Shown piece after piece: positions 45,280-52,422 of a stretch of 64,000 nucleotides of DNA. Made by a program: the position numbers and the translations under genes. Position 1 is the first letter of the stretch; each line of letters starts with the position of its first letter. The DNA is taken from positions 32,550 through 96,549 of the forward strand of contig JBBSEC010000002.1 in NCBI GenBank assembly GCA_038240075.1, in the 5' to 3' direction. Below the pieces are notes generated by a model, which saw only the letters and a list, made by a program, of their open reading frames with translations, was not told where the DNA came from and ran no database searches. The DNA comes from DATBAK01 sp038240075. Its GTDB lineage: Bacteria > Actinomycetota > Acidimicrobiia > IMCC26256 > PALSA-610.

Positions 45280-46142
45280 GGGTTTCTCCTCACAACGCGT
45301 TCGGCAGCTTCGACGGCGTTCCGGAACAACATCGCGATCGTCGTCGGACCGACGCCGCCGATACGCGGCGTGATCCAGCCGGCGACCTCCTCGCACGCCT
45401 CGTCGACGTCGGGAAGCAGGCGCCGGCCTTCGTAGCGCACGCCGCCACCGACCACGACCGACCCCGGCCGGATGTGCTCCGGCTGCAGGATGCCGGGCAC
45501 ACCCGCGGCCGCGATCACGATCTCGGCCCGTTGCGTGTAGCGCGGCCAGTCGGCAACGCCGGTGTGGACGACCGTCACCGCGGCGTTGGCGGTCGGACGC
45601 TTCTGCGACAAGAGGAGCGAGAGGGGACGCCCGAGCGTGAACCCGCGCCCGAGGATGACGACCTCGCGACCGGAGACCGGGATCTCGTAGTGCGCGAGGA
45701 GTGCCTCGATCCCCGCCGGCGTGCACGGAACCGGGCCCGGGACTCCCAGCGCGAGCCGGCCGAGGTTCATCGGGTGCATCCCGTCGACATCCTTGTCGGG
45801 GTCGATCTCGGCGAGCGCGGCCTCGTAGTCGATCTGCGGCGGTGTCGGATGCTGCACGAGCATCGCGTCGACACTCGGGTCGTCGTTGAAGCGCCGGATC
45901 GCGGCGACGAGATCGAGCTGCGACGCATCGTCGGGCAAATGCACGTGCGGCGCGGTGAAGCCGACTTCCTCGGCCTTCTCCTGCTTCATCCGGATGTACC
46001 CGGAGCTCGCGCCGTCGTCGCCGACGAGGATCGTCGCCAGGCCGGGACGGTGCCCGCCATCGATCAACGCCGCGATGCGCGGACCGAGATCGGCGAACGT
46101 GGCCTCCGCGACGGGGGCACCGGGCATGAGGATCGCGCTCAA
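45276..46142 (-). CDS. folD: Methylenetetrahydrofolate dehydrogenase/cyclohydrolase
   Basis: Interconverts methylene-, methenyl- and 10-formyl-tetrahydrofolate. The 288-residue protein has the catalytic lysine region YIRMKQEKAEEVG, the signature GPVPCTPAGIEALL and PRIGGVGPTTIAMLFRN. It starts with TTG 46142 overlapping the purH stop as TTGA; ATG 46127 is an alternative. The product 10-formyl-THF is the substrate of PurH and PurN, which lie directly upstream, so the operon supplies and uses its own one-carbon donor. Confidence 0.95.
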   Translation of the reverse strand: MSAILMPGAPVAEATFADLGPRIAALIDGGHRPGLATILVGDDGASSGYIRMKQEKAEEVGFTAPHVHLPDDASQLDLVAAIRRFNDDPSVDAMLVQHPTPPQIDYEAALAEIDPDKDVDGMHPMNLGRLALGVPGPVPCTPAGIEALLAHYEIPVSGREVVILGRGFTLGRPLSLLLSQKRPTANAAVTVVHTGVADWPRYTQRAEIVIAAAGVPGILQPEHIRPGSVVVGGGVRYEGRRLLPDVDEACEEVAGWITPRIGGVGPTTIAMLFRNAVEAAERVVRRNP

Positions 46143-47659
46143 TGCAGGAAGTGCCGTTCGCCGGTGAACACCATCGCGATTCCCATCTTGTCGGCAACCT
46201 CGATCACCGCGTCGTCGTTCATACCGCCACCCGGCTGCGCGACGGCGGCAACTCCTGCCGCCACCGCAGCCTCGACGCCATCGGGAAACGGATAGAAGCC
46301 GTCAGTGGCTGACGCGCCGCCTTTGGCCCGCCCGGACGCCTTGCGCGCCGCGATCTCGCCGGCATCGACGCGGCTCTGCTGGCCGGCACCGATGCCGACC
46401 GCCTGTCCGTCGGCGACGAGCACGACCGAGTTCGACTTCACGTACGCGCAGATACGCCACGCGAGCTCGAGGTCGCGCCACTGATCGGCCGTCGGCGCAA
46501 CGCGCGTCACGACGCGCCACGTGTCACGCGCGGCAGCGAAGTGGTCGGGTACCTGCACGAGGAAGCCGCCGGAGCTCTGGCGGAAGTTCCGGCGCGGCCG
46601 CTCGGGTGGTTGCGCTTCGAGCACGCGGGTGCGCTTCCGCTTCGCAAGGAGCGAGTCGACGACACCCGGCGCGTAGCCGGGCGCGATGACGACATCGGCC
46701 TGCGGTGCCGGGATCATCTCGTCGACCGTCGCCTGATCGACAACCCGGTTGAACGCGACGATGCCGCCGAACGCCGACTTGTCGTCGCACTCGAGCGCCA
46801 GCCGGTACGCCTCGGACAGGGAGCCCGCGACACCGACACCGCACGGATTCGCGTGCTTGACGATCGCGCACGCCGCTTCGCTCCCGAGGTCGTGCACGAG
46901 CCGCCACGCGGCTTCGGCGTCGTAATAGTTGAGATACGACAGCGCGAAGTTGCCGTGTTTCACGGCCGAGTCCCAGAACCCGGGTGCGCCGACCTCGCGG
47001 TAACGCGCCGCCTGCTGATGGGGGTTCTCGCCGTACCGCAACTGCTCGTCGGCGCGCTCGAGCGCGAGTACGAGGTGCTGCGGGAGGACGTCGTCGTCGC
47101 CCTGCATCCATTCGACGACGGCGGCGTCGTACGCGGCGGTGCGCGCGAACGCCTGGATCGCAAACGCGCGCCGGGTATCGGCCCCAACGGTTCCGTCGTT
47201 GGCTTGCAACTCCGCGATCAGCGTGTCGTACTGGTCGATCGCGGTGACAATCGTGACCCACTCGTGGTTCTTCGCCGACGCGCGCGTGAGTGCGGGACCA
47301 CCGATGTCGATCGTCTCGATGCCCGGCCGTTCGCGAAACGGGTAGAGGTTCGACACGACGAGCTCGAACGGCGCGATGTCGTGCTGCTTCAGATCATCGA
47401 GGTGCTCGGGATTGCCGAGATCGGCGAGCAGCCCGCCGTGCACGCGCGGGTGCAGCGTGACGACGCGGTGACCGAGGATCTCCGGAAAGCCGGTCACGTC
47501 CGACAGCGGCGTGACGGGGAGCCCGGCCGCGACGATGGCGGCCGCGGTGTTGCTCGACGACACGAGCTCGACACCCAGGTCGTGCAGCACGCGTGCGAGG
47601 GGCTCGAGGCCGGTCTTGTCGTACACCGAGAGGAGCGCGCGCTTGACCTTCGTCCTCAC
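46139..47659 (-). CDS. purH: Bifunctional AICAR transformylase / IMP cyclohydrolase
   Basis: Catalyses the last two steps of IMP synthesis. The 506-residue protein has the N-terminal cyclohydrolase (MGS-like) domain with KRALLSVYDKTGLEPLARVL and TLHPRVHGGLLAD, and the AICARFT domain with LRYGENPHQQAARY and the catalytic KHANPCGVG region. GTG 47659 overlaps the purN stop by 4 nt and follows GGGGAG. The order purN-purH-folD is a coherent purine and one-carbon operon. Confidence 0.96.
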   Translation of the reverse strand: MRTKVKRALLSVYDKTGLEPLARVLHDLGVELVSSSNTAAAIVAAGLPVTPLSDVTGFPEILGHRVVTLHPRVHGGLLADLGNPEHLDDLKQHDIAPFELVVSNLYPFRERPGIETIDIGGPALTRASAKNHEWVTIVTAIDQYDTLIAELQANDGTVGADTRRAFAIQAFARTAAYDAAVVEWMQGDDDVLPQHLVLALERADEQLRYGENPHQQAARYREVGAPGFWDSAVKHGNFALSYLNYYDAEAAWRLVHDLGSEAACAIVKHANPCGVGVAGSLSEAYRLALECDDKSAFGGIVAFNRVVDQATVDEMIPAPQADVVIAPGYAPGVVDSLLAKRKRTRVLEAQPPERPRRNFRQSSGGFLVQVPDHFAAARDTWRVVTRVAPTADQWRDLELAWRICAYVKSNSVVLVADGQAVGIGAGQQSRVDAGEIAARKASGRAKGGASATDGFYPFPDGVEAAVAAGVAAVAQPGGGMNDDAVIEVADKMGIAMVFTGERHFLH

Positions 47660-48249
47660 TCGCTCCCCCGTTCGTCGAACTCGCGTACTACCTGCATGAT
47701 CACGTCGGGGTACAACCTGCGCTCGACCTCCTTGATGCGTTCGTGCAACGTCTCGACCGTGTCGCCCTCGAGAACGGGCACGGCCTCCTGGGCGAGAATC
47801 GGCCCGTCGTCGACCTCCAAGGTCGCGTAGTGGACCGTACAGCCGGTGATCTTCACACCCGCGGCGAGCGCGGCGGGTACCGCGTGCCAGCCCTTGAACG
47901 CCGGAAGCAGCGCCGGGTGCGTGTTCAGGATGCGGTTCGGAAACGCGTCGTGGATCGGCTTCTCCAGGATCGTCCCGAACCCCGCCATCGCAACCAGCTC
48001 GACCCCGGCCGCGACGAGCGCGTCGACCACGCGGTGCGTGTACGCCAGCCGGTCGAAGGTCGGACCGAAGTCGTCACGCTCGAGCAGTTCGGCGCTCATC
48101 CCGGCCGCCCGGGCCACGTCGAGCGCGGCGCACTGCCGGTCGGCGATGACGACCGCGACGGGCACACCGCGGTCGAACATCGCGCGCAGGTTGGTTCCGC
48201 TTCCTGAGGCCAGGACTCCGACCCGCACGCGAGCGGACCCTAGATCCAT
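47656..48249 (-). CDS. purN: Phosphoribosylglycinamide formyltransferase
   Basis: Transfers formyl from 10-formyl-THF to GAR in purine synthesis. The 197-residue protein has the phosphate loop VLASGSGTNLRAM, the catalytic set AMAGFGTIL, NTHPALLPAFKG and TVHYATLEVDDGPILAQ. ATG 48249 is the assigned start; GTG at codon 8 is possible because SD spacing for the ATG is very short. First gene of the operon, divergent from a membrane-protein gene 92 nt away. Confidence 0.95.
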   Translation of the reverse strand: MDLGSARVRVGVLASGSGTNLRAMFDRGVPVAVVIADRQCAALDVARAAGMSAELLERDDFGPTFDRLAYTHRVVDALVAAGVELVAMAGFGTILEKPIHDAFPNRILNTHPALLPAFKGWHAVPAALAAGVKITGCTVHYATLEVDDGPILAQEAVPVLEGDTVETLHERIKEVERRLYPDVIMQVVREFDERGSE

Positions 48250-48341
48250 GACCTCAGCAGGGCAAACAGAGCCGCGGTCCTTGTCTCAGGTGGTTTTCCG
48301 TGTTCTCATGGCGGTTGCTCACCAGGTGACGGAGGGGGACC

Positions 48342-48749
48342 GTGGACAAGCAGAAGCCCACGACGGCCGAGCTCACGATCATGATCGCAGGGGCGGTGAT
48401 GCTCGTCGGATCGTTCATCAGCTTCTACTCAGGTGGTTCGTCGAGCGCGTGGAGCACGGGCCTCTTCCCGGTCGCGACGCTCCTCCCGCTCTACGGCGTG
48501 ATCATGGGCGGCGAGATCGCACTGACGCGACTGGCCGGCGTCCATCTCCCCGAGCGCATCGGAACGTTCACATGGGAGCAGCTCCACCTCGCGCTGGCCT
48601 TCTTCTCGGCGATCCTCGCGTTGTGCTTCCTGATCACCAACAACCCGGGCCTCGGTGGCGGAGTGTTCATCGAGTTGCTCGCAGCCGCCGGGCTCGTCTA
48701 CGGCGCCGTGATGCTTCAGAAGGAGCGCAACACGGGGGCGATCGGATGA
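48342..48749 (+). CDS. Four-helix membrane protein, paralogue of the next gene
   Basis: A 135-residue protein with about four membrane helices (near 11-29, 43-62, 82-100, 108-124). The pattern TIMIAGAVMLVGSFISFY and WEQLHLALAFFSAILALCFL recur in the next gene. GTG 48342 follows GGAGGG closely. Function unknown; no charged residues inside the helices suggest transport. Likely co-transcribed with 48781-49305. Confidence 0.75.
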   Translation: MDKQKPTTAELTIMIAGAVMLVGSFISFYSGGSSSAWSTGLFPVATLLPLYGVIMGGEIALTRLAGVHLPERIGTFTWEQLHLALAFFSAILALCFLITNNPGLGGGVFIELLAAAGLVYGAVMLQKERNTGAIG

Positions 48750-48780
48750 CCCTGTCGCATCGGAACCGAGGGACGACATC

Positions 48781-49305
48781 ATGAACGGCAAGAAGCCCAG
48801 TCCGGCCGGGATCGTCATCATCGCCGCCGGTGCGGTCGCGCTGATCGCGTCGTTCCTCGCCTTCTACAAGTACTCGTCGGGCGGCGCCGGCCTGAGCAGC
48901 GCGCAGCTGAACGCCTACCGCGCCGCCGGCATCGCGATCCCCAAGGGGCTCGGCGGCGGCAGCGTGTCGTACTCCGCGTGGAGCAACAGTGGATTCCTGC
49001 TGTTCCCCCTCGCCATCCTTCCCGCGCTGCTCGGCCTGGTCATGGCCCTGCAAGTGGGGCTCACGACGTTTGCCGACGTGAAGCTGCCCGCGCGGGTCCT
49101 CGGATTCGACTGGATGCAGATCCACCTGGTCTGCGGCGCCCAGGCGCTGCTCCTGATGCTCGCCTACCTCCTCGTGAACAAGGGCGGCGCGACCTACGGG
49201 ATCGGATACTGGTTGATGTTCATCGCGTCGATCGGGTTGGTTGTCGGCGCGGTGATGCTCAGCCGGGAGCCGGCCCCCGCGGCCGGTACTCCCCCGGCGA
49301 TCTAG
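48781..49305 (+). CDS. Four-helix membrane protein, longer paralogue
   Basis: A 174-residue protein with the same layout as its upstream neighbour: VIIAAGAVALIASFLAFYK, then a long loop of about 40 residues, FLLFPLAILPALLGLVMAL and WMQIHLVCGAQALLLMLAYL. The shared AGAV-L-SF--FY and W-Q-HL patterns show a tandem duplication. The larger first loop (Gly/Ser-rich, residues 31-68) is the main difference. It converges on sucD with a 3-nt gap. Confidence 0.75.
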   Translation: MNGKKPSPAGIVIIAAGAVALIASFLAFYKYSSGGAGLSSAQLNAYRAAGIAIPKGLGGGSVSYSAWSNSGFLLFPLAILPALLGLVMALQVGLTTFADVKLPARVLGFDWMQIHLVCGAQALLLMLAYLLVNKGGATYGIGYWLMFIASIGLVVGAVMLSREPAPAAGTPPAI

Positions 49306-49308
49306 GCG

Positions 49309-50193
49309 CTACAGCGCCGCGACGACCTCGGCCATCAGCTCACCGGCTGCGGTCGGGTTGGTCGCGACGCGCACCCCTGCGGCTTCGAGCGCGGTCATCT
49401 TCGCCTGCGCGGTGCCCTTCGAGCCCGAGATGATCGCGCCCGCGTGGCCCATCTTCTTGCCCGGGGGCGCGGTCACGCCGGCGACGTAGCTCACGACCGG
49501 CTTGGTCATGTTGGCCGCGATGAACGCGGCGGCTTCCTCCTCGGCCGAGCCGCCGATCTCGCCGAACATGATCACGGCCTTCGTCGCGGGATCCGCCTCA
49601 AACATCTCGAGGCAGTCGATGAAGCTCGTGCCCGGCACCGGGTCGCCGCCGATACCGACACACGTCGTCACGCCGATGTTCAGCCCGGCCAGCTCGTTCA
49701 GCGCCTGGTAGGTGAGCGTGCCCGAACGGCTGACGATGCCGACCGGACCACCGGCCCGCGCGACCTCGGCCGGGATGAAGCCGATGTTGCACTCGCCCGG
49801 CGTGAGGATGCCCGGGCAGTTCGGTCCGAGGATGCGCGTGGTCGGGAAGTCGCGCTTGACGCGGTTGAAGAAGCGGGCCTCGTCGTGCATCGGGATGCCT
49901 TCGGTGAGCACCACGACCAGCTCGAGCCCGGCCTCGGCCGCCTCGTTCACCGCGTCGGCGCAACCGGGCGCAGGCACGATGAGCATCGAGACGGTGGCGC
50001 CGGTCTCGGCGACCGCGTCCTTCACGGTGTCGAACACCGGAATGCCTTCGACATCGGTGCCGGCCTTGCCCTTGCGCACACCCGCGACGACCAACGTTCC
50101 GTAGTCGCGGTTGCGCAGTCCGTAGAACCGACCCTGGTTCCCGGTGAGGCCCTGCACGAGGACCTTGGTCTCCGCGTTGACGAGGATGCTCAC
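49309..50193 (-). CDS. sucD: Succinyl-CoA ligase alpha subunit
   Basis: Interconverts succinyl-CoA and succinate with substrate-level phosphorylation. The 294-residue protein has the CoA-binding start KVLVQGLTGNQGRFYGLRN, the NCPGILTPGECNIGF signature and the phosphohistidine motif KKMGHAGAIISG. GTG 50193 overlaps the sucC stop by 4 nt; a longer in-frame extension upstream runs over sucC and is not used. Together with sdhCAB, fumC and mdh it completes the succinyl-CoA to oxaloacetate route in this window. Confidence 0.96.
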   Translation of the reverse strand: MSILVNAETKVLVQGLTGNQGRFYGLRNRDYGTLVVAGVRKGKAGTDVEGIPVFDTVKDAVAETGATVSMLIVPAPGCADAVNEAAEAGLELVVVLTEGIPMHDEARFFNRVKRDFPTTRILGPNCPGILTPGECNIGFIPAEVARAGGPVGIVSRSGTLTYQALNELAGLNIGVTTCVGIGGDPVPGTSFIDCLEMFEADPATKAVIMFGEIGGSAEEEAAAFIAANMTKPVVSYVAGVTAPPGKKMGHAGAIISGSKGTAQAKMTALEAAGVRVATNPTAAGELMAEVVAAL

Positions 50194-51338
50194 TTGCGTC
50201 CCTTCGCGAACTCGACGGCAGCGCGCGCGGCCTCGATCATCGTTGGCTTGCTGACGAGCCGATCGGACTCGTGACTCTTCAGGATCTCGCGGCCCATCTC
50301 GGCGTTGGTGCCGTCGAGACGGATCACGATCGGTGACGAGATCTCGACCTCGCCCAACGCCTGCACGATGCCGTTGGCGACTTCCTCGCCCTTGGTGATC
50401 CCGCCGAAGATGTTGATGAAGATCGACTTCACGTTCGGGTCGTTGTTGATCACGCCGAGGGCGTTCGCCATCACCTGCGCGCTCGCGCCGCCGCCGATGT
50501 CGAGAAAGTTCGCGGGGCGCCCACCGACTTCGTGGACGATGTCGCACGTCGCCATCGCGAGCCCGGCTCCGTTGGCGATCACGCCGACGTCGCCGTCGAG
50601 GCCCACGTACTGCAGGCCCTTCTCCGACGCTTCGCGCTCGCGCGGGTCGAGCTTCTCGAGGCCTTCGAGCTCGCCCCATTCGGGATGGCGGAACTTGGCG
50701 TTGTCGTCGAGCGTCACCTTGGCGTCGAGCGCGTGCACCTTGCCGTCGGGAGTGAGGATCAACGGGTTGATCTCGACGAGGTCGGCGTCGCCGTCTTCGT
50801 ACGCGCGGTAGAGCTTCAGCAGGATGTCGACCGCGCCCTCGGTCGCCTGCGGGTCGAGCTTGGCCGCGGCGACCCACTTGCGCGCGGTCGCCTCGTCGAG
50901 CCCGTCGACCGGATCGATGTGGATGCGCGCGATCGCGTCGGGGTCGTCTTCGGCGACGGTCTCGATCTCGATGCCGCCGCGCGCCGACAGCATCCCCAGA
51001 TGGCTCTTGGCCGCGCGGTCGAGCGTGAACGATGCGTAGTACTCGGCCGCGATGTCGGATGCGTGCTCGACCCAGATGCGGCCGACGACGTGACCCTTGA
51101 TGTCGAGGCCGAGGATGTTGCCGGCGTGCGTCCGCACCTCGTCGACGTTCTCGGCGAGCTTGACGCCACCCGCCTTGCCGCGCCCGCCGACCTGCACCTG
51201 TGCCTTCACCACCACCGGATAGCCCGCGGCGTCTGCGGCCGCGACGGCTTCTTCGACGGTGTCGGCCACGCCGCCCGGCGAGACCGGGATGCCGTAGCGC
51301 GCGAACAGTTGCTTGCCCTGATATTCGAAGAGATCCAC
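50190..51338 (-). CDS. sucC: Succinyl-CoA ligase beta subunit
   Basis: ATP-grasp subunit that pairs with SucD. The 382-residue protein has MDLFEYQGKQLFARYGIPV, the nucleotide site VVKAQVQVGGRGKAGGVKLA, LVEINPLILTPDGKVHALDA and NIFGGITKGEEVANGIV. GTG 51338 has GGAG 5 nt upstream. It overlaps sucD by 4 nt. The B12-binding gene ends its own coding 58 nt upstream on the same strand, which may hint at a shared route for methylmalonyl-CoA to succinyl-CoA. Confidence 0.96.
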   Translation of the reverse strand: MDLFEYQGKQLFARYGIPVSPGGVADTVEEAVAAADAAGYPVVVKAQVQVGGRGKAGGVKLAENVDEVRTHAGNILGLDIKGHVVGRIWVEHASDIAAEYYASFTLDRAAKSHLGMLSARGGIEIETVAEDDPDAIARIHIDPVDGLDEATARKWVAAAKLDPQATEGAVDILLKLYRAYEDGDADLVEINPLILTPDGKVHALDAKVTLDDNAKFRHPEWGELEGLEKLDPREREASEKGLQYVGLDGDVGVIANGAGLAMATCDIVHEVGGRPANFLDIGGGASAQVMANALGVINNDPNVKSIFINIFGGITKGEEVANGIVQALGEVEISSPIVIRLDGTNAEMGREILKSHESDRLVSKPTMIEAARAAVEFAKGRK

Positions 51339-51396
51339 GTGTTCTCCATCTTTACGGTCGCATACGCGTGTGCGTCACGATCCTGCGTCTCACTGA

Positions 51397-51816
51397 TTAC
51401 GACGGCTTCGTCTGCTCCTGGCGCTCGTCGAGCGCACGCTCGAGCCAGCCCGTGACCTCCTGGAGGGAGGCTCCCGGGGTGAAGACCTGCGCCACGCCCA
51501 GCTCACTGAGCGGGGCACGGTCGGGGTCGGGGATGATGCCGCCGGCGAACACGACGACATCGTTCAGGCCGGCATCGCGCAGCATCTCGACGACGCGCGG
51601 GATGAGGGTCATGTGCGCGCCGGAGAGGACCGAGAGCCCGAGCGCGTCGGCGTCTTCCTGGATGACGGCCTCGACGACCTGGCCGGGAGTCTGGAAGAGC
51701 CCGGTGTACACGACCTCGAAGCCCGCGTCCCGCAGGGCACGAGCGATCACCTTCGCTCCACGGTCGTGTCCGTCGAGTCCGGGCTTGGCGATGACGACGC
51801 GGTAGCGTCGCAGCAA
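51397..51816 (-). CDS. Stand-alone cobalamin-binding domain, methylmalonyl-CoA mutase small-subunit type
   Basis: A 139-residue B12-binding (Rossmann-like) domain. Seen: the base-off motif GLDGHDRGAKVIARAL (DxHxxG with His as the Co ligand), then SVLSGAHMTLIPR and VVFAGGIIPDPDRAPL. This is the C-terminal part of mutases such as methylmalonyl- or isobutyryl-CoA mutase, here as a separate chain. TTG start at 51816, with AAGGAGG 5 nt upstream, a strong ribosome site on a weak codon. The catalytic large subunit is not in the window; sucCD follows. Confidence 0.88.
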   Translation of the reverse strand: MLRRYRVVIAKPGLDGHDRGAKVIARALRDAGFEVVYTGLFQTPGQVVEAVIQEDADALGLSVLSGAHMTLIPRVVEMLRDAGLNDVVVFAGGIIPDPDRAPLSELGVAQVFTPGASLQEVTGWLERALDERQEQTKPS

Positions 51817-51915
51817 CGATTCCTCCTTGCACCTGCCGGTGTCCCGGTCGGCGCGGGACACCCTAGCGAGGGGTTTGCGGGCGCAGCCAGGCACGGGTCG
51901 CGGAGCGCGAAACCG

Positions 51916-52365
51916 ATGAGCACGAGCATCTCCACATCGAAGCAGCGATCCGCCGACATCAAGCTGTTGGCGATCATCACCACGGGGATCCTGCTGCTCG
52001 GCTTCTTCATTGCCGGGACGATCCTCTTCCTCTCGCGTGGCGCGCCGGGCCCGTGCGGGCAGGTGAACGCCGGCAGCCTCACCGATCTCGTGCCCCGGGC
52101 CACGACCTCTCCGAGCTTCGTGGCCTTCGGCGGCAACTGCCAGTACTGGCTCGCACTGCGCGACAGCCGCCTGGTCGCGATCAAGCCGACGATCGCCTCG
52201 CGGCACTGCACCGTCGACTGGAAGCCGCAGACCAACCAGTTCTCGTGTGGCGGCAAGAAGGTGACGTTCGCGCAACTCGAGTACTACCCGACCTCCGTGG
52301 GCACCGGCTCGTTCAAGGGAACGTGGTTCATCGATTTCGGCGGTGTGACCACCACGAAGAGCTGA
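51916..52365 (+). CDS. Membrane-anchored protein with a degenerate Rieske-like domain
   Basis: A 149-residue protein with one N-terminal membrane helix (about 17-42) and an extracytoplasmic domain. The segment RHCTVDWKPQTNQFSCGG resembles the C-x-V-x-W...F-x-C spacing around a Rieske cluster, but the full C-x-H and C-x2-H ligand pairs are missing, so a 2Fe-2S cluster is unlikely. ATG 51916. It lies divergent from the B12 protein gene and 57 nt before the sigma-ankyrin fusion. The Rieske link is tentative. Confidence 0.55.
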   Translation: MSTSISTSKQRSADIKLLAIITTGILLLGFFIAGTILFLSRGAPGPCGQVNAGSLTDLVPRATTSPSFVAFGGNCQYWLALRDSRLVAIKPTIASRHCTVDWKPQTNQFSCGGKKVTFAQLEYYPTSVGTGSFKGTWFIDFGGVTTTKS

Positions 52366-52422
52366 CGCCACCGCGATCTCGGTGAAGTTCCCGGTAACCG
52401 CCGGGCCCTCGGGAGGCTCCTG

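Noticed and set aside
49306..49319. Short inverted repeat at the 3' junction of the membrane protein and sucD
   Set aside because: Only a 6-bp stem with a 2-nt loop, sterically tight and overlapping the sucD stop region; not enough for a terminator call.
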